From: Curtobacterium sp. SGAir0471
GTDB lineage: Bacteria > Actinomycetota > Actinomycetes > Actinomycetales > Microbacteriaceae
Length of the DNA: 64,000 bases
Direction of reading: 5' to 3'
Assembly (NCBI RefSeq): GCF_005490985.1
Contig: NZ_CP027869.1
Location: 3,100,001 to 3,164,000, forward strand
Part shown: piece after piece, positions 39,097 through 47,211 of the stretch
Numbering within the stretch: position 1 is the stretch's first letter
How the letters are laid out: every line of letters begins with the position of its first letter
The notes under the pieces: generated by a model
The model's database searches: none
Seen by the model: only the letters and a program-made list of their open reading frames with translations
What the model was told of the DNA's origin: nothing
Translations under genes and position numbers: made by a program

Positions 39097-41127
39097 GTGA
39101 CGGAGCAGGGTCGGGCGCAGTACGGCCGCGGCGAGCCGCTCGGGGCGTCGTACCGGCTGGTCGACCTGCTCGGCACCGGCGCGACCGGCGAGGTCTGGCG
39201 CGCCGAGCACACCGCGACCGGCGAGCACGTCGCGGCGAAGCTGCTGCGCGCCGAGCTCGCCGCAGACCCCACCGTCGTCGAACGCTTCGTGCGCGAACGC
39301 ACCGTGCTGCTCGGTCTGCAGCACCCGTCGATCGTCCGGGTCCGTGACCTCGTCGTCGAGGGCGACCGGCTCGCGATCGTCATGGACCTGGTCGGCGGGG
39401 GCTCCGCGCGGGACCTGCTCGCCGGTGCGGGGACCCTGCCGCCGCGGGACGCCCTGACGATCACCGCCGAGACGCTCGACGCCCTCGCCGCCGCACACGA
39501 GCAGGACGTCACACACCGCGACGTCAAGCCCGACAACGTGCTGCTCGCGACACCGTGGACGCCCGGCACGACGGGTGACGTCCGGGTGTCGGACTTCGGC
39601 ATCGCGTCGGTGATGGCCGACCGGCAGCGCACCACGACCGGGCTGCTCGGCACGCCGCAGTACATGGCGCCCGAGTCGATCAGCCAGGGACGCTCGGGGC
39701 CGGCGGCCGACGTGTACGGCGCCGGGGTGATGCTCTACGAGCTGCTCGCCGGACGCACTCCCTTCGCCGGACCCGGGACCGACTTCGCCGTCGCCTACCG
39801 ACACGTGACCTCCGATCCGCCGCAGCTCGACGTCCCCACGGCGCTCTGGTCGGCGGTGTCGTCGATGCTCGCGAAGGACCCGGCCGCCCGCCCCGCGGCC
39901 GCCGATGCCGCGGCCACCCTGCGCCGGCTCGCCCGGCAGCTCGCCGACGCCCCCGCGCTGCGCCCGACGTCGGACCCGGAGTCCTTCGCCGAGGTCGAGC
40001 GGCCGGCCACGGTGGTGCGCGGCGTCCGGCCGACGGACGAGACCCCGACTCCGGCACCGACGGCAGGTGCGGACGACGCGGGCCCCGCTCCCGTGCTCGG
40101 GCGGGCGGGCTCGCAGACGGTGTTCCGGCCGCTCGCCCGACCGCCGGTCGTGCCCGCCCGCGAACCGGAGGCCCCCGCACGCAGCCGGTGGCAGCGCCCG
40201 GACTGGCTGACGAACAGCATGCTCGGCCTCGGCGCCCTCGGCGTGGTGCTCGTCGCGGCGCTCGTCGTCGGCGGCGTCGTCTGGCTCCCCGGCGCCCTGG
40301 GCGGGAAGGGCACACCGAGCGCTGCCCGCACCGCACAGGCGGCCAGCGCCTACCAGCAGGACCGCCCGCTGCCGACCGGGCTCTCGACGACCCGCAAGGC
40401 GACCGTCGACCCGCAGGCCGGGACCGTCGCGCTGTCGATCACCTACGCCGCGCAGGCCGCGACGCTCCGCGGACCGCTGCTCGAGGTGGTACCCGGTGTC
40501 GGTGAACGCTCCGAGTGTCCCGCGGTGACGTGGGACGGGGACGCGGCGGCGGGCGACGACGTCACCGGCGCCCGGAACCAGCCGTCGGTGACCGGCGTCG
40601 ACGTCCGGTGCGGGTGGACGCTGTCCGACGTGGTGGTCCCGGCGGGCGAGGACGTCACCGTCGAGGCCACCGTGCGGCTGGCCGACGTCCCCGACCAGGC
40701 CGGCCTGCAGGAGTGGCTCGACGCCGCCGGGAGCGCGACCACGACCGCCGTGACGGACCAGTCCGTGACCGGGACGTCGTACCCCGTGCAGCGGTTGCAG
40801 GGCGTCGAGGTCCGCACCCCCGACCGCACGGTCAGCCAGACCACGCTGCCGGTGACCCTCGTGCCGGTGTGGCCGAGCGGCGCCGACGAGCTGAACCCGC
40901 TCTACCGCAGTCCCTCGACCGGTGCCCCGTCGGAGATGCTCACCGACGTGGCCGGCGGAGAGTCCGGGGTGCGCTTCGCCGACGGGTGCTCGGGCGCGCT
41001 GGCGGTGTCGTCGGACGGTCTCGTCGTGACCGCACTGTCCGTCGCGCCCTCGTGCACGGTCCGGGCGACGGTGGGCAACTTCACGGACCTCGAGAGCTCG
41101 CCCTTCGGCATCACCACCCGCGACTGA
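39097..41127 (+). CDS. Transmembrane Ser/Thr protein kinase beside EssC-like gene
   Basis: Encodes 676 residues from GTG. The kinase domain (about 15-280) has the glycine loop GTGATG, Lys48, HRDVKPDN (140-147), DFG (166-168) and APE (191-193), so it should be active. A Pro/Ala-rich juxtamembrane region follows, then one membrane helix (376-400) and an external domain of about 275 residues with four cysteines, unlike PASTA domains. It converges on the FHA-FtsK gene. Kinase plus FHA protein is a classic pThr signalling pair; the layout (cytoplasmic kinase fold, helix, external domain) is also that of EssB, a type VII secretion subunit, but with an intact active site. Confidence 0.85.
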   Translation: MTEQGRAQYGRGEPLGASYRLVDLLGTGATGEVWRAEHTATGEHVAAKLLRAELAADPTVVERFVRERTVLLGLQHPSIVRVRDLVVEGDRLAIVMDLVGGGSARDLLAGAGTLPPRDALTITAETLDALAAAHEQDVTHRDVKPDNVLLATPWTPGTTGDVRVSDFGIASVMADRQRTTTGLLGTPQYMAPESISQGRSGPAADVYGAGVMLYELLAGRTPFAGPGTDFAVAYRHVTSDPPQLDVPTALWSAVSSMLAKDPAARPAAADAAATLRRLARQLADAPALRPTSDPESFAEVERPATVVRGVRPTDETPTPAPTAGADDAGPAPVLGRAGSQTVFRPLARPPVVPAREPEAPARSRWQRPDWLTNSMLGLGALGVVLVAALVVGGVVWLPGALGGKGTPSAARTAQAASAYQQDRPLPTGLSTTRKATVDPQAGTVALSITYAAQAATLRGPLLEVVPGVGERSECPAVTWDGDAAAGDDVTGARNQPSVTGVDVRCGWTLSDVVVPAGEDVTVEATVRLADVPDQAGLQEWLDAAGSATTTAVTDQSVTGTSYPVQRLQGVEVRTPDRTVSQTTLPVTLVPVWPSGADELNPLYRSPSTGAPSEMLTDVAGGESGVRFADGCSGALAVSSDGLVVTALSVAPSCTVRATVGNFTDLESSPFGITTRD

Positions 41128-41190
41128 GCGGGGCCGGACGCACGGCCCCGCCGGTGCTGTGTCGTCGACGTCCGACCCGGCTCCTCCTCG

Positions 41191-41243
41191 GTGGAGCAGG
41201 AACCGTCGGGTCGGGGCGCGTGAGGTGACGTCTCCTGCTCCAC
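41191..41243. repeat. Inverted repeat downstream of kinase gene
   Basis: GTGGAGCAGGA (41191-41201) and its exact complement (41233-41243) flank 31 nt. Possible terminator of the kinase gene. Confidence 0.5.
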
Positions 41244-41270
41244 GACGGCGCGCGAGGGCCGGGGACCCGA

Positions 41271-41314
41271 CGGACGGGAGGCGCGCGGCGGCGGTGCGCC
41301 GTGCCTCCCGTCCG
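41271..41314. terminator. Terminator between kinase gene and EssC-like gene
   Basis: CGGACGGGAGGC (41271-41282) and its exact complement (41303-41314) enclose a 20-nt loop. It lies 17 nt past the end of the EssC-like gene and resembles the GGAGGC palindrome family. Confidence 0.65.
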
Positions 41315-41330
41315 GTGGTGGTGCGGTCGG

Positions 41331-44300
41331 TCAGGCGCCGGGTGCGGCGGTCTGGACGAGGCGGACGGTGCCGCCCGACGCGGCGTAGCCGCGGCCGACG
41401 GTCAGTGCGACGGGCGCGCGGCGGGGCAACGGGACCCCGAGCAGTTCGCCGTCGTAGTCGACGTCGGGCTGCAGGAGCACGCCGCAGCGGGACTTCCGGA
41501 CCGCCCGCGTCCAGTGGCTGTAGAGCGAGCGGAGGTCGGCGGACCGGCCGGCGGCGACCACGCAGAGCCCCGGTCGCTCGGACGACAGCAGCGAGGCGAT
41601 CGCCTGGTCGGCGTCGTCGAAGCGTTCGGCGTCGTCGACGAGCAGCAGGACCGGGCCGCGCTCCAGGCGGAGGCCGGCCAGCAGGGCGGGGACCTCGTCG
41701 GCCCCGACGGCGAGGCGGTCGAAGACACCGTCGGCGAGCGGGGACCGGCGGTCGCAGATCGCCCACACGGCGGGACGGACGCCCTCGGCGGACCGCGCCT
41801 GGTCGGCCAGGGCGAGGAGCACCGTGGACTTGCCGGAGCGCGCCGGGCCGGCGACGAGCACGTGCTCGCCGTCGTAGACCTCGAGTGCCGCGGTGCCGAG
41901 GTCGTCCTCGGCGATCCCGACCGGCAGGCGCCACGGATCGGTGTCGAAGCGCGCCGGCGCACCGAGGTCCTGCACCCGGACCGCATCGGGCAGCCGGCCG
42001 ACGGCGCTCGTCTTCGGCGCGGCGTCCGGCCACGCGGCGGCGATCTCGGCGACTGCCTCGGCGAGGGGCACCGCGGGCGTCGCGACGTGGCTCTGCAGCT
42101 TCGTCGTCGAGTCGACGTACCGCCCCGGCACCGGCGGTGGGACGTCCTTCTGGCGGACGCCGATGGACGCGTAGTCGTACGGGTCGGCCAGGCGGAACAT
42201 CCACTTCTGGGTCGTGACCTCGTCCATCGCCGACGGCACGGCCTTCGCGCGGGTCGTGGAGACGGCGAACGAGATGCCGAGTGCCGGCCCCTCGGCGTAC
42301 ACGCGGTACAGGGCGTCGAGCAGCTGCTGCCCCTCGAAGTCCTGGTACTCGTCCCGGAGTGCGGCGAGGCCGTCGACCAGCACGACGGCCCGACGTCCGC
42401 CGGGGCTCGCGCGCCGACGCTCGAGGTCCGCGCGCAGGTGCCGGAGGAAGCGTGCCTGCAGCTCGCCGGCCCCCGCACCCGAGCCGACGTAGGCCGTGGT
42501 GTGCGGCAGCTGCGCGAGCGGCGCCAGGTCGCCGGGCCCCATGTCGAGCACGAGGAGGTCGAGGTCGTCCGGGCTCGTCGTCCGCGCGAGGCGCAGCGCG
42601 AGTGCGGACAGGGCGGTGCTCGTGCCACTGCCCGGGATGCCCATCAGGACGAGGTTGCCCTCGTCGAGGTCCCAGCCGCCCGCGACCTGGCGCTGGTGGT
42701 CCGGGTCGTCGGCGAGCGCGACGGGCACGAAGCGGCGACTCCCGTCGCCGCTCGGCTCGGGGACGTCCGCGAGGTCGACACGGTCCCCGAGTGCTTCGGG
42801 CCAGATCGGACGGGGAGCGGCGTACCCGGCGGCGTCGTTCGCGGCGCGGACCGCCTCGATGAGGACGTCGAGGTCGGTGTCGTCCGACGCGCTCGGAGCG
42901 GGCGCCGGTACTGGGGCGGGGACGCCGAAGACGTCGGTCGGGCGGACCGAGACCGGCTGCTCGACGCGTTCGTCACGCGCGCGCCCGGTGACGAGGGCGG
43001 TCTGCACCGGGGTGATGTCGTCCTGCCCGAGCTTCACGTAGGCCCGGCCGGTCTGCTGCCGGCCGATGCCGGCGGCTGCGGGGACGCCGATGACGTTGGT
43101 CGAGTCCTCGCGGCTCTGCACGCGGAGTGCGACCCGGAGGTTCGTGTTCGCGAGGATGTCCTCGCTCACGACGCCCGCGGGGCGCTGCGTCGCGAGCACC
43201 ATGTGCACCCCGAGCGTGCGGCCCACCGCGGCGATCGCGACGAGCGAGGTCAGGACGTCGGGGAACTCCTTCGCGAGCATCGCGAACTCGTCGACCACGA
43301 AGAGCAGGCGCGGCATCGGCTCGGTCGGCTGGGTCGCCAGGTAGGCGTCGAGGTTGTCGATGTCGGCGCCGGCGGTTGCGAAGACCCGCTGGCGTCGCTC
43401 GAGCTCGGCCTCGAGCGCGCGGATCGCCCGGTCGGCGAGCTGCTCGTCGAGGTTGCTGATCGTGCCGATCGTGTGCGGCAGCCTTTCACAGGCGGCGAAG
43501 GCGGCGCCGCCCTTGAAGTCGACGAGCAGGAAGTTGAGCCGGGTCGGGTCGTTCCGGGCCGCGAGGCCCGCGACGAACGAGCGGAGGAACTCGCTCTTGC
43601 CGGACCCCGTCGTCCCGCCGACCAGGCCGTGGGGGCCGTCGCGCACCAGGTCGATCTCGAGGACGCCGGACTCCGAGGAACCGACGGGCGTCGAGGTCCC
43701 GGTGCTGGTCTGCCACAGCGTGCGGATGCCCTCGGCGGTGGTGGTGTCGACCGGAGCGCCGTGGGCTGCGGCGTTCCGGGCGGTGCTGCCGTGGGCCGCG
43801 GCGCTCCGGGCGGTGCTGCCGTGGGCTGCGGCGCTCCGGGCGAGCAGCTCGGGCAGGCGGACGAGCGACGGCAGCGATGCGCCGGGGACCGTGAGCTCCG
43901 GGTCGTCGAAGTGCGCGACGGCGCGGGCGGCGCGCTCCGCGGTGTCCGCCGTGAGGCCCGCGAGTACGACGTCCTCGACCCGCGTGCGGTCCTCGGGGCG
44001 GTAGACCGTCGCGGCCGCATCCGCCCCGACGGTGACGATGGACGTGCAGGCGGCGGGCAGCTGCTGCTCGTTCGTGGCGATGACGATGCCGCTCACCCGC
44101 CGTCGCCGCTCCCCCGGGCGCAGCGAGACCCCGGGGACCGTCCGGCCCTGGCCGAGCAGGCTGCGCGCGGGGGCGTCGCGGCCCTCGGTGAGCACGTCGG
44201 AGTCCACGACGACGAGCAGGTTCGGCGTGGGGAGCTCGTCGAGCGACTCCTGCAGCCCGCGCAGGACGGCGGCGCTCTGGTCGCGCTGCGCCGACATCCA

Positions 44301-45662
44301 CCGGGCGCCGGTGCTGCTGCCCGCGACGCGCGTGTGCGGCAGCCAGGAGGCCCAGGACCAGTCGTCCTGCCGGCCCGCGTCGCAGAACACCCCGACCGTC
44401 AGGTCCGCCGGCCCGCAGTGCACGGTCGCCTGGGCGAGCAGGCTGCGGGCGAGGGCGAGCGCACCGTCGCGGTCACCGACGATGCCGACGACACCGGCGT
44501 CCGACAGGTCGGCGACGACCGGCGCCGCCGTGAGACGGCTGTCCGCGATCGCGGCCTTCGCCTCGTCCTCGAGCTTCGCCGACGCCGCGCGCTGGTCGAC
44601 CTCGGGTCGCCACGGTGCGTCACCGGTCCCGGCGTGCAGGCTGAGGAAGTCCTCGTCCTCCGACCGGCGCTGCCAGAGGTCGGTCGTGGGCAGGAGCGCC
44701 CGGCGGACCACGGTGGCCGGGTCGGGCACGAGGTCCTGCCGGCGTGCCGCCTCGACGGCAGCCGCGGCGGCGATCTCGCCGCGGAAGCCCTCGACCGCCT
44801 CGGAGAAGCGCGTCTCCTCCTCCTTGAGGTTCTTCGCCCGGCGGTGCTTCTGCTCGAACCACATGCCGATCGCGGTCACGGGGCTGAGCAGCGCGAACAG
44901 GGCGAAGCGGGCGTCGCCGAGCAGGAGCACCATCGCCCCGGCGAGCACGAGCGGAGCTGCGACCGTGATCCAGCTGAACTTCGACGCCGGGGCGACGTCC
45001 TTGCGCGTCGGCGGGGACACCGGCTCGGTGTCGGTGATCCGACCCGGCCGGGGCGGGCGGTTGAAGGGGGCGGTGGCCGCCGGGGTGAGGTTCGGGAGCG
45101 TCCCCGCAGCCGGGACCGTCGTCTCCGGGAGCTCGGGACGGAGCAGCAGGACCGCGCCCCCGACGATGACGCTCGTGGTGCCGGTGAGCAGGACGCCCTC
45201 GCCGTCGATGCGCTCACCCGCGATCACAGTGCCGTTCGTCGACCCGGAGTCGCGCACGCGGACCCCGTCGTCCTCGCGTTCGACGGTGCAGTGCTCCCAG
45301 GACGCGCTCTCGGTGGGGAGCACCACGTCGGCCTGCGGAGCACGCCCGACGACGAGCCGACGGCTGCGCGGCACCGGCACGACGAGCCCTGCATCGAGGC
45401 CGCCCGCGAGGGTCACGCTCCAGCCGTCGACCGTGCGCGGCGGTTCCTCGGTGGTACGGGCCACCCGGGACCCCTCGAGGAGCACCAGGTCGCGCAACGG
45501 GGTGTCCGAGCTCGTGCGGTGCCCGTCGACCGCCAGGGGCGTCCCCGGGTCGAGCGGGGTGCCGATCGATGCCGTGACGAGGTCCCCCAGCGTGGAGGAC
45601 TCCGCCCACCCGTCGGCCTCGATCGTCTCGCGGCGGTCGTCGAGCTCGATCAGCAGGCGCAT
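41331..45662 (-). CDS. FHA-FtsK/SpoIIIE ATPase, type VII secretion EssC-like
   Basis: Encodes 1443 residues from the ATG giving MRLLIELDDRR. Residues 1-70 look like a small beta-grasp (ubiquitin/YukD-like) fold, by inference. An FHA domain covers about 80-170 with GRAP, WEHC and SGSTNGT. Two membrane helices lie at about 229-267. A degenerate ATPase-like region (about 380-600) follows, then three FtsK modules: D1 with intact Walker A GGTTGSGKS (682-690) and Walker B LLFVVDEF, D2 with altered loop GIPGSGTST (about 1008-1016), and D3 with GPARSGKST near 1290. This is the plan of EssC, the motor of type VII secretion. A linker before D1 holds a 10-residue triple repeat. Confidence 0.88.
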   Translation of the reverse strand: MRLLIELDDRRETIEADGWAESSTLGDLVTASIGTPLDPGTPLAVDGHRTSSDTPLRDLVLLEGSRVARTTEEPPRTVDGWSVTLAGGLDAGLVVPVPRSRRLVVGRAPQADVVLPTESASWEHCTVEREDDGVRVRDSGSTNGTVIAGERIDGEGVLLTGTTSVIVGGAVLLLRPELPETTVPAAGTLPNLTPAATAPFNRPPRPGRITDTEPVSPPTRKDVAPASKFSWITVAAPLVLAGAMVLLLGDARFALFALLSPVTAIGMWFEQKHRRAKNLKEEETRFSEAVEGFRGEIAAAAAVEAARRQDLVPDPATVVRRALLPTTDLWQRRSEDEDFLSLHAGTGDAPWRPEVDQRAASAKLEDEAKAAIADSRLTAAPVVADLSDAGVVGIVGDRDGALALARSLLAQATVHCGPADLTVGVFCDAGRQDDWSWASWLPHTRVAGSSTGARWMSAQRDQSAAVLRGLQESLDELPTPNLLVVVDSDVLTEGRDAPARSLLGQGRTVPGVSLRPGERRRRVSGIVIATNEQQLPAACTSIVTVGADAAATVYRPEDRTRVEDVVLAGLTADTAERAARAVAHFDDPELTVPGASLPSLVRLPELLARSAAAHGSTARSAAAHGSTARNAAAHGAPVDTTTAEGIRTLWQTSTGTSTPVGSSESGVLEIDLVRDGPHGLVGGTTGSGKSEFLRSFVAGLAARNDPTRLNFLLVDFKGGAAFAACERLPHTIGTISNLDEQLADRAIRALEAELERRQRVFATAGADIDNLDAYLATQPTEPMPRLLFVVDEFAMLAKEFPDVLTSLVAIAAVGRTLGVHMVLATQRPAGVVSEDILANTNLRVALRVQSREDSTNVIGVPAAAGIGRQQTGRAYVKLGQDDITPVQTALVTGRARDERVEQPVSVRPTDVFGVPAPVPAPAPSASDDTDLDVLIEAVRAANDAAGYAAPRPIWPEALGDRVDLADVPEPSGDGSRRFVPVALADDPDHQRQVAGGWDLDEGNLVLMGIPGSGTSTALSALALRLARTTSPDDLDLLVLDMGPGDLAPLAQLPHTTAYVGSGAGAGELQARFLRHLRADLERRRASPGGRRAVVLVDGLAALRDEYQDFEGQQLLDALYRVYAEGPALGISFAVSTTRAKAVPSAMDEVTTQKWMFRLADPYDYASIGVRQKDVPPPVPGRYVDSTTKLQSHVATPAVPLAEAVAEIAAAWPDAAPKTSAVGRLPDAVRVQDLGAPARFDTDPWRLPVGIAEDDLGTAALEVYDGEHVLVAGPARSGKSTVLLALADQARSAEGVRPAVWAICDRRSPLADGVFDRLAVGADEVPALLAGLRLERGPVLLLVDDAERFDDADQAIASLLSSERPGLCVVAAGRSADLRSLYSHWTRAVRKSRCGVLLQPDVDYDGELLGVPLPRRAPVALTVGRGYAASGGTVRLVQTAAPGA
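43761..43850. repeat. 30-bp tandem repeat within EssC-like gene
   Basis: Three consecutive 30-bp units (43761-43790, 43791-43820, 43821-43850) encode the residues ARSAAAHGST repeated with slight change at about 608-637. The third unit diverges at its end. The reading frame is kept, so copy number could vary without breaking the protein. Confidence 0.85.
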
Positions 45663-45717
45663 GGGCGGTCCTCCCTGGGCGTGGTGCGGCGGTGCGGGTG
45701 GTGCGGGTGGGACTCGG

Positions 45718-47211
45718 TCAGTCGGACGAGTCGGCGAACCAGACGAGCGCGGGCGTGGGCCCGCCGTCCTCGGTCGCGCCGGCATCCTCGGTCGCGCTGG
45801 CGGGCCGGAGCCCGAGGTCCTGCGCGGAGGCGGCCAACACACCGGCGCGGTCGCCGAGGGCCTGTCGCGAGCCGAAGTCGAGTGCGGGGCCCGCGAGTCC
45901 GTCGCCGGCGTCCAGGTCGAGCGCGGCCAGCGCGTCCGACACCTCGGCAGCGTCAGCGCTCCGGGCCGACCCGACGGCCGCCACCAGCGCCACGACCGCG
46001 TCGTGGCTGCGGGCGTCCGCCACCGACGCGACCGAGGCGAAGGACCGGTCGCCGGTCAGGTTCTTCGCGTCCGCGTCGTCGGCCAAGACCCGCACACCGC
46101 CGAGGAACGCCGACATGGCGCGGCCCTCGGCGTCCGAGGACAGGGCGCGGGCGTCGTCGGTCTCGACACCGACGGTGCGGAACGTGCCGCTGAGGCTGCC
46201 GCCGGCCTGGGCGAGGGCCGCTGCGAAGGCGGGGCTGGTGGCCTCGGGGGTCAGGACGACGGGCGCGGTGACGTTCGCCTCCTGGAGGGCGGCGACGAGG
46301 GCACCCTGTCGACCGGCCGGGCCGCTGACGACCACGGCGTCGGAGTCCGGCGCCGCCTGCTCGGAGCTGTCCCGCATGGCGCTCTCCTGCGCGGCGCCGG
46401 TCGTGGTTCCGGCCTGGGCGTCGGTCGTCGTGGCGTCGGTCGTCGGGGCGTCGGTTGAGCCCGCGGCCGCGCCGGTGCGCTGCGCGATGGTCGTCGCCAG
46501 TGCGCCGAGGTCGGGCGTGCTCGTCGCGTCGAGGACGTGGGCGAACCGCACACCGGACGGCGCGCCGCCGCCCAGGTCGACGAGCAGCGGTGCGGCGGCG
46601 TCGCCGAGCGCGTCCTGCAGCGCCGCGGCGACGGACTCCGTCGACGGCGCGGTCGACCAGGCGTCGTCGGCACCGGCCGCGTAGGGTGCGACCACCGGAA
46701 TACCGGCATCCGCCGCTGCGGCGAAGGCACCGCGGACGTGGTCGCCGGACGACGCCACGACGATGCCCGAGACACCGTCGGCCGCGAGGGCCTCGACGGC
46801 CTTCCGGGCGCCGTCGGTCGACCCGCCGTCGTTCTTCGTCACGAGCTGCACGTCGGTACCGCCGAGCTCCAGGCGACGCTGCGCGACCAGTGCGCCCTGT
46901 GCGGCGTCGTCCCACTGCGCGCCCTCGCCGTCGCCGAGCGTGACCACGACGCCGATCTTCGTGCCGTCAGGGACGTGGGCGACGCTGATCGGCACCGGAG
47001 CCGTCGCGGAGACCGCCTCGGCCGGGGTCGAGGCCGAGACGCGCACCGCGAGCACCGCGGTGACGACGGCGGCGACGACGAGGACGGCGATCGCGACGAC
47101 GACCGCGGTGCGGCGACGCTTCCGGGTCAGGGCAGCGTCCGTCGTGGTCGGGTCGTCGGTGCCCTGCTCGTCAGCGGTGGACCCGGTCGGCTGGTCCTGC
47201 ACGTGGCTCAT
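45718..47211 (-). CDS. Membrane-anchored periplasmic-binding-like protein
   Basis: Encodes 497 residues. A Thr/Asp-rich cytoplasmic N-terminus and RKRRR precede one membrane helix (about 35-57). The external part resembles a type I periplasmic binding fold of the branched-amino-acid (Peripla_BP_6) kind: KIGVVVTLGDGEGAQWDDAAQ, QLVTKNDGGSTDGARKAVEAL, GVSGIVVASSGDHV, and a C-terminal lobe. It has no transporter partner; instead it sits between the EssC-like ATPase (55 nt) and the coiled-coil lipoprotein (4-nt overlap). A ligand-sensing or structural role in the secretion complex is inferred. Confidence 0.7.
   Translation of the reverse strand: MSHVQDQPTGSTADEQGTDDPTTTDAALTRKRRRTAVVVAIAVLVVAAVVTAVLAVRVSASTPAEAVSATAPVPISVAHVPDGTKIGVVVTLGDGEGAQWDDAAQGALVAQRRLELGGTDVQLVTKNDGGSTDGARKAVEALAADGVSGIVVASSGDHVRGAFAAAADAGIPVVAPYAAGADDAWSTAPSTESVAAALQDALGDAAAPLLVDLGGGAPSGVRFAHVLDATSTPDLGALATTIAQRTGAAAGSTDAPTTDATTTDAQAGTTTGAAQESAMRDSSEQAAPDSDAVVVSGPAGRQGALVAALQEANVTAPVVLTPEATSPAFAAALAQAGGSLSGTFRTVGVETDDARALSSDAEGRAMSAFLGGVRVLADDADAKNLTGDRSFASVASVADARSHDAVVALVAAVGSARSADAAEVSDALAALDLDAGDGLAGPALDFGSRQALGDRAGVLAASAQDLGLRPASATEDAGATEDGGPTPALVWFADSSD

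Noticed and set aside
38155..42204. A 1349-codon minus-strand frame over mshD and the kinase gene
   Set aside because: It covers two genes with intact catalytic motifs on the other strand and has no recognisable domain.
43761..43850. CRISPR-like regular repeats
   Set aside because: The units are contiguous without spacers and encode an in-frame protein repeat.
41301..46193. A 1630-codon open frame on the plus strand opposite the EssC-like gene
   Set aside because: It is antisense to a gene with clear FHA and FtsK motifs, its translation is low-complexity Arg/Gly/Val, and long antisense frames are usual at this GC content.
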